Origin: UBA7672 sp034439955
Lineage (GTDB): Bacteria > Pseudomonadota > Alphaproteobacteria > Caulobacterales > Hyphomonadaceae
Assembly: GCA_034439955.1 (NCBI GenBank)
Contig: JAWXBJ010000091.1
Coordinates: 1-8,910 of the forward strand
Direction: 5' to 3'
DNA: 8,910 bases
The position numbers and the translations under genes were made by a program. The notes under the pieces are model-generated. The model was not told the origin of the DNA and did no database searches. It saw only the letters and a program-made list of their open reading frames with translations. This document shows positions 5,051 through 8,910 of the stretch, one piece after another (within the stretch, counting starts at the first letter, position 1; every line of letters starts with the position of its first letter).

Positions 5051-6353
5051 ACCAGACGTCGAGAAAATCGAGGAAGTGGTCCCAGTCCACCTGACGCACG
5101 CCATGGCCGCCGGCGCGGATGAAGAAGTCGATCTCGCCGCGGGTGTCGGCATCATTCATGCCTGCCTGCGCAAGGCCTGTCGCGCCCATCAGCTTGTAGG
5201 CCGGGTCCGCGCCAAGGGCGGCACGAAACGAGCCGTTCGGATCGGACCAGACATCCTTCCAGCCATTGCCCAGCAGCACAGGACGCGGCGCCAGCATGGC
5301 GACCAGCTGGTGCTGGTCGACTGGAATGTCGGCCTCGCGATCCGACCAGGCGGCGTAGGCCGGCGCGAACCAGAAGCCATAGGCATCGGTGATCTGCCTG
5401 ACGGTCTCGCCGGCATAGGACCGGGTCAGCGTCGCCCCGCCCTTGCCGGACTGGTGAGAGATGACCGCCTCGATGCGCGGATCGAGGGCGCCGGCGATCA
5501 GCGCAGCCTTGCCGTGGCGGGAGTGGCCGTAGGCGGCGGTCCGGTTGGCGTCGATGCGCGGATCGACCTCCAGCACGTCCAGCGACCAGCCATAGGAGGC
5601 CGACCATACGCCGAGCAGGCTGTTGGGCGCCCGGTCCGGCGGCAGGAGTGACGCGAAGCGGGCGATGCCGGCCGGCGCTTCGCCGGCATTGTCAGCGACG
5701 AGTTCGGAGGGAAAAACGTTGGCGTAAGCATAGCCGCGCGCGAGGATCTGCGCGTTGGGGCTCTCGATGATGTATTTGCCGAAGATCAGGCGGACGATAC
5801 GCGCCACGAAGCCGGTGTTCTGACAGGCGCCGCTGGCGGTCTCGGGCGACAGCTTGTCCGACCCCGCCGTGCCCCGGTTGCCGCAGAAGTTCTCGCCGAG
5901 AATGAGGGGCGCGGGCGCCGCCGCCGTCGCCGACCTCGGCAGGGCGAGCGCGATCCGGTAGGTCCCGGCGTTATCGCCCTCGCCGACCTGCACGTCGATT
6001 TCCTCCAGCGTGCCAAGACCGCCGGCATAATCCGGATCGACAAGCCGGCGGGCGATCTCGACGCCCTTCAGTTCGGTCGGGACGGGGCCGTAGAGATGCC
6101 TCTCGAACGCCGCGCGCAGTTCGGGCACTCGGCGGCTGGTCCAGTCGCCAGGCGTCGCGATCGCGGGTCCGGTTTCGGTCGCCGCGAGGACGAATGGCGA
6201 GGCCGGCTCCTGGCGCTGGATGTTGGCGCTGGCGGTGTTGAGGCCAAGGGGGGTGCAGGAGGAGAGGACCCCGGCGCACAAGAGGGCCGCGACCGAAATC
6301 GCGGCTTTCCGGCAAGCCTTCGGGCGAGGCCAGGCATGTGTTGTCCACCGCAT
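5022..6353 (-). CDS. Lipoprotein esterase related to CE15 glucuronoyl esterases
   Basis: The 443-residue product begins with a lipoprotein signal: basic MRWTTHAWPRPKACRK, a hydrophobic stretch, then the lipobox LSSC with lipidated cysteine C33. The mature protein is an alpha/beta hydrolase. GHSRHGKAAL (276-285) matches the GxSRxGK elbow of CE15 glucuronoyl esterases with nucleophile S278 (CE15 enzymes usually have cysteine where H277 stands). ISHQSGKGGATLTRSYAGE (298-316) matches the CE15 segment after the elbow, including the position used for a glutamate acid in some members. WSDPNGSF (369-376) and RAGGHGVRQVDWDHFLDF (413-430) give the other acid candidate and histidine H417. CE15 enzymes cleave esters joining lignin to glucuronoxylan. 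The start at 6353 has AGGAT just upstream; a longer frame to 6695 only overlaps ispG. It lies 35 bp after ispG and overlaps the GyrI-like gene end by 29 bp. Confidence 0.85.
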   Translation of the reverse strand: MRWTTHAWPRPKACRKAAISVAALLCAGVLSSCTPLGLNTASANIQRQEPASPFVLAATETGPAIATPGDWTSRRVPELRAAFERHLYGPVPTELKGVEIARRLVDPDYAGGLGTLEEIDVQVGEGDNAGTYRIALALPRSATAAAPAPLILGENFCGNRGTAGSDKLSPETASGACQNTGFVARIVRLIFGKYIIESPNAQILARGYAYANVFPSELVADNAGEAPAGIARFASLLPPDRAPNSLLGVWSASYGWSLDVLEVDPRIDANRTAAYGHSRHGKAALIAGALDPRIEAVISHQSGKGGATLTRSYAGETVRQITDAYGFWFAPAYAAWSDREADIPVDQHQLVAMLAPRPVLLGNGWKDVWSDPNGSFRAALGADPAYKLMGATGLAQAGMNDADTRGEIDFFIRAGGHGVRQVDWDHFLDFLDVWFSPREPDRR

Positions 6354-6388
6354 GGATCCTGGTCCCTGCCCGCCCGCCCGCCAAACGA

Positions 6389-7522
6389 TTATTTCGCAGC
6401 CTTGAGATCTTTGGTTACACGCATCTCCGCCGCCTTCGCCTCGACCTGGGCGACGATCCGCTCGACCATGTCGGCGTTCGACAGCTTGTGGTCGGCGCGG
6501 CCGGACACATACATCATGCCGGCGTCCTTGCCGCCGCCGGTGAAGCCCAGGTCGGTCATCGACGCCTCGCCCGGACCGTTGACGACGCAGCCTATGATCG
6601 AGAGCGAGATCGGCTCCACGATGTGAGCGAGGCGCCGTTCGAGCTGTTCGACCGTGGAGATCACGTCGAAGCCCTGCCGGGCGCAGGACGGACACGAGAT
6701 GATGTTCACTCCGCGCGAGCGGATGCCGAGCGACTTCAGGATGTCGAAGCCGACCTTGATCTCCTCGACCGGATCGGCCGACAGCGACACGCGGATGGTG
6801 TCGCCAATGCCCGCCCAGAGCAGATTGCCCATGCCGATGGCGGATTTCACGGCGCCGGTCCGCAGCCCGCCGGCTTCGGTGACGCCAAGATGAAGCGGCG
6901 CGTCGGTCGCCTCGGCGAGGAGCTGGTAGGCGGCGACCGTCATGAAGACGTCGGAGGCCTTCACGGAAATCTTGTAGTCGTGAAATCCGTGATCGTCGAG
7001 AATGCGGGCATGGTCGAGCGCGCTCTCGACCATCGCCGCCGGACAGGGCTCGCCATACTTCTCCAGCAGATGCCGCTCCAGGCTGCCGCCATTGACGCCG
7101 ATGCGCATGGAGCAGCCATTGTCCCTGGCAGCCTCGATGACTTCTCTCACCCGCGCTGCCGACCCGATATTGCCCGGATTGATCCGCAGCACGGCGACGC
7201 CGGCCTTGGCCGCCTCAATGCCGCGCCTGTAGTGAAAATGGATGTCCGCGACGATCGGGACTTTCGCCGCCCGAACGATGGCGGGCATGGCGGCGGTCGA
7301 TTCCTCGTCGGGACAGGAGACCCGCACAATGTCCGCTCCGGCCTCTTCGAGCTGGCGGATCTGGCCGATGGTGGCGTTGGCGTCCGAGGTCGGCGTGTTG
7401 GTCATCGACTGGACGAGAATCGGGTTGTCGCCGCCCACCAGCCTGTCGCCGACGCGGATCACCCGCGAGCGGCGGCGCTGGATCGAGCGCCAGGGCCGGA
7501 ACTGGTTGATGTCGCTGTTCAT
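6389..7522 (-). CDS. ispG: 4-hydroxy-3-methylbut-2-en-1-yl diphosphate synthase (flavodoxin/ferredoxin)
   Basis: The 377-residue enzyme catalyses the penultimate step of the MEP isoprenoid pathway, converting MEcPP to HMBPP with a [4Fe-4S] cluster. The TIM-barrel substrate-binding part shows PILVQSMTNTPTSD (34-47), VPIVADIHFHY (88-98), LRINPGNIG (112-120) and ISVKASDVF (185-193). The iron-sulfur part holds ISCPSCARQ with C277 and C280, and GCVVNGPGEA with C312 plus E319, the four cluster ligands. The length fits the compact two-domain bacterial form without an insert. The start at 7522 has GGGAG about 10 bases upstream. The gene follows the rodZ-like gene on the same strand after 85 bp and precedes the CE15-like lipoprotein by 35 bp, so the three may share transcripts. 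It is essential in bacteria that depend on the MEP pathway. Confidence 0.98.
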   Translation of the reverse strand: MNSDINQFRPWRSIQRRRSRVIRVGDRLVGGDNPILVQSMTNTPTSDANATIGQIRQLEEAGADIVRVSCPDEESTAAMPAIVRAAKVPIVADIHFHYRRGIEAAKAGVAVLRINPGNIGSAARVREVIEAARDNGCSMRIGVNGGSLERHLLEKYGEPCPAAMVESALDHARILDDHGFHDYKISVKASDVFMTVAAYQLLAEATDAPLHLGVTEAGGLRTGAVKSAIGMGNLLWAGIGDTIRVSLSADPVEEIKVGFDILKSLGIRSRGVNIISCPSCARQGFDVISTVEQLERRLAHIVEPISLSIIGCVVNGPGEASMTDLGFTGGGKDAGMMYVSGRADHKLSNADMVERIVAQVEAKAAEMRVTKDLKAAK

Positions 7523-7607
7523 CCGGAAACTCCCGCAAGGGATTTGGCCCGAGACGGGCGCGCCGTAAAGGGCGGCGTGAGCGTCTGGCTGCGCCGGGCG
7601 CCCGCCT
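7523..7607 (-). other. Spacer between the rodZ-like gene and ispG
   Basis: These 85 GC-rich bases contain the ispG ribosome site (GGGAG near 7532-7536 on the plus-strand complement) and a small GCGCC-G-GGCGC inverted repeat (7591-7601) just after the rodZ-like stop. The latter has too small a loop to call a terminator. I see no clear promoter. Confidence 0.4.
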
Positions 7608-8840
7608 TCAGTTCGCGGGATAGGCCAGGATCGAGGGATCGGTCACAGCCGCAGGCGGAGGGGTGGTTTCGGTGGGCATGGCCACCGGGGGCGTGCCGAT
7701 GATGGGCGCGGACGCGGCCGTCTCGGCCGGAGGCAGCTGCGGCAGAGCCCGCGGCTGAGCGCGAGGCCTGGGAGGCGTGGCGACGGAGACCGACGGCGGG
7801 GCTGCGCGAACATTGGCGTCGGTGGGCGAAGGAAGAATGATTTCGGGGACGCCTGCATCCGGGACCGGAAGCGCCTGTGTCACGACCGGCTGGCGTGTCA
7901 GGGCAAGGTCCACGCTCTGGGCGTAGACTGGGCCGCCCTCGGCGGCGAGAAGTCCCAGCGAAGCCTCGCCAAGCCTCCATTCGAACGCCGCGCCGTCCGT
8001 CGTCGTCACGGTCCAGCCGGCGCCGACGCGCGGTGAATAGCTCTCTCCCGGCGAGAAGAAACGCGCGAGAAACTTCGTGCCGTCCGAGCCGCGCACTTCG
8101 ATGCGGGCGCGGGTGACGGCGACGATCCGCAGGGGCGTCGCGGCGATGGCGGGGCCAGGCGCATCGACGCTCGCGACGACCGCAGGCTGGGCTCCGGACA
8201 CCGTCGTCTCAGGCGCGTCCTCGCCGCCAAAAATGGCGAAAGCGACGGCGCCGCCGATCAGGGCGATGATCAGGATGCCAAGCACCGGCAAGGCGACGGG
8301 AAGCTTGCGGGCGTTCGTTGGCGGCGCGATGTCCTGCTTCTCGGGGTCCGCAAGAATGGCGCACTCGGCCAGATAGCGGGTGAGCGTCGCGTCCGGATCA
8401 AGCTTCAGATGGCGGGCGTAATTGCGAATATAGCCCTTGGCGTAAACGGGAGCGCCCAGGAGGCTCGGCGTCATGTCCTCGATGGCGCGCAGATGACTGA
8501 GATGGATGCGGGTCTCGCGGCTGACCTGCTCCAGTTCGAGACCAAGATTCTCGCGTGCGACGCGAATCACGGCGCCGATGCGGCGGCCGGGCGTGTCTGC
8601 AACTTCGCCTGACGCCTCGGATGCTGCGGCGTTGTCGGCGACCACGCGCAGATGGGACGCAGCGCGACGTGCAGGCGTTGCACGCGGCTCACCGTCGGAG
8701 GGCTCGCGGCTCGCGGCGTCTCGACTGGCAATCGTATCCGGGCTTGAGTCTGGGGAAGCATCGACGACGTCGAGCGACGCGCCGTCAGCGCTGTCAACCT
8801 TGGGCGTCGAACCGGGGTCGTCTTTTGTCACGCCGCTCAT
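7608..8840 (-). CDS. RodZ-like cytoskeletal/cell-shape protein (HTH_25, one TM segment, DUF4115)
   Basis: The 410-residue protein has the RodZ layout. A long acidic, low-complexity N-terminal tail (1-82) precedes a helix-turn-helix domain (about 84-165) with GAVIRVARENLGLELEQVSRETRI-type sequence and the characteristic GYIRNYARHLKLDPD (136-150). A single membrane segment follows at about 181-204 (VALPVLGILIIALIGGAVAFA), then a periplasmic DUF4115 domain (about 236-312) with TRARIEVRGSDG and GESYSP, and a Pro/Ala-rich tail (about 320-410). In Escherichia coli RodZ the cytoplasmic domain binds MreB and the outer part links to wall synthesis. The N-terminal tail of about 80 residues before the HTH is longer than in E. 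coli. The start at 8840 lacks a strong ribosome site (only GGACA upstream), so an internal start is possible; most of the tail is in-frame coding of normal composition. Neighbouring ispG is a common partner. Confidence 0.87.
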   Translation of the reverse strand: MSGVTKDDPGSTPKVDSADGASLDVVDASPDSSPDTIASRDAASREPSDGEPRATPARRAASHLRVVADNAAASEASGEVADTPGRRIGAVIRVARENLGLELEQVSRETRIHLSHLRAIEDMTPSLLGAPVYAKGYIRNYARHLKLDPDATLTRYLAECAILADPEKQDIAPPTNARKLPVALPVLGILIIALIGGAVAFAIFGGEDAPETTVSGAQPAVVASVDAPGPAIAATPLRIVAVTRARIEVRGSDGTKFLARFFSPGESYSPRVGAGWTVTTTDGAAFEWRLGEASLGLLAAEGGPVYAQSVDLALTRQPVVTQALPVPDAGVPEIILPSPTDANVRAAPPSVSVATPPRPRAQPRALPQLPPAETAASAPIIGTPPVAMPTETTPPPAAVTDPSILAYPAN

Positions 8841-8910
8841 TCAACTGTCCACAACGGAGGGATACGTCCCATTGGACACACCGTTCCGCCTTACGCCTTG
8901 CGCACCTAAT
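8841..8910. other. Sequence upstream of the rodZ-like gene
   Basis: Seventy bases before the rodZ-like start, cut by the window edge. A 6-bp inverted repeat, TGTCCA (8846-8851) and TGGACA (8874-8879), flanks 22 bases. The promoter of the rodZ-ispG unit may lie here or beyond, but no convincing -35/-10 pair is visible. Confidence 0.3.

Noticed and set aside
6354..6695. Upstream extension of the CE15-like gene to an ATG at 6695
   Set aside because: The extra 114 residues lie out of frame over ispG and would bury the lipoprotein signal peptide inside the protein. The ATG at 6353 gives a normal lipobox.
6338..7702. 454-codon open frame on the plus strand opposite ispG
   Set aside because: It covers the whole of ispG in antisense and extends into the rodZ-like gene; the composition is typical of a shadow frame and no domain is recognisable.

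Overview
The window is GC-rich, about 65% in the conserved genes. It looks like an alphaproteobacterial chromosome segment carrying core genes (prfA, ispG, a rodZ-like gene) with accessory genes set between them. The ispG and RF1 proteins have an alphaproteobacterial look. Intergenic palindromes around 3160-3490 resemble repeats I associate with Hyphomicrobiales and related orders. I cannot assign the order with certainty.

Left edge (1-916): the window opens inside the last codons of an IS3-family transposase. The IS right end follows (about 72-97), and then the 3' two thirds of a patatin-like phospholipase gene. The phospholipase is AT-richer than its surroundings. It has lost the segment that should carry its glycine-rich loop and GxSxG serine, and the IS end sits exactly at the break, so I read it as a gene split by IS insertion. 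Its stop overlaps the prfA stop by 4 bp. Patatins of this general type include the CapV effectors of CBASS anti-phage systems; whether this is one depends on genes outside the window.

Middle (913-6353): prfA (minus strand) is followed by accessory genes. These are a cytosolic 18-cysteine copper-storage protein of the Csp3 type (plus), a four-helix MAPEG membrane protein (minus), a 427-bp intergenic region made largely of nested palindromes and tandem units, a secreted alpha/beta hydrolase coupled to a GyrI-like ligand-binding protein (plus), and a lipoprotein esterase related to CE15 glucuronoyl esterases (minus).

Right part (6389-8840, all minus): a RodZ-like protein (HTH, one transmembrane segment, C-terminal domain) and ispG (isoprenoid precursor synthesis) are transcribed leftward. 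The CE15-like lipoprotein lies 35 bp downstream of ispG and may be co-transcribed. In many related genomes, as I recall, rodZ, ispG, prfA and prmC lie close together. Here about 4.4 kb of accessory genes separates ispG from prfA, and the place where prmC would be expected holds the IS-disrupted phospholipase. Both ends of this core block therefore look like sites of gene gain and loss.
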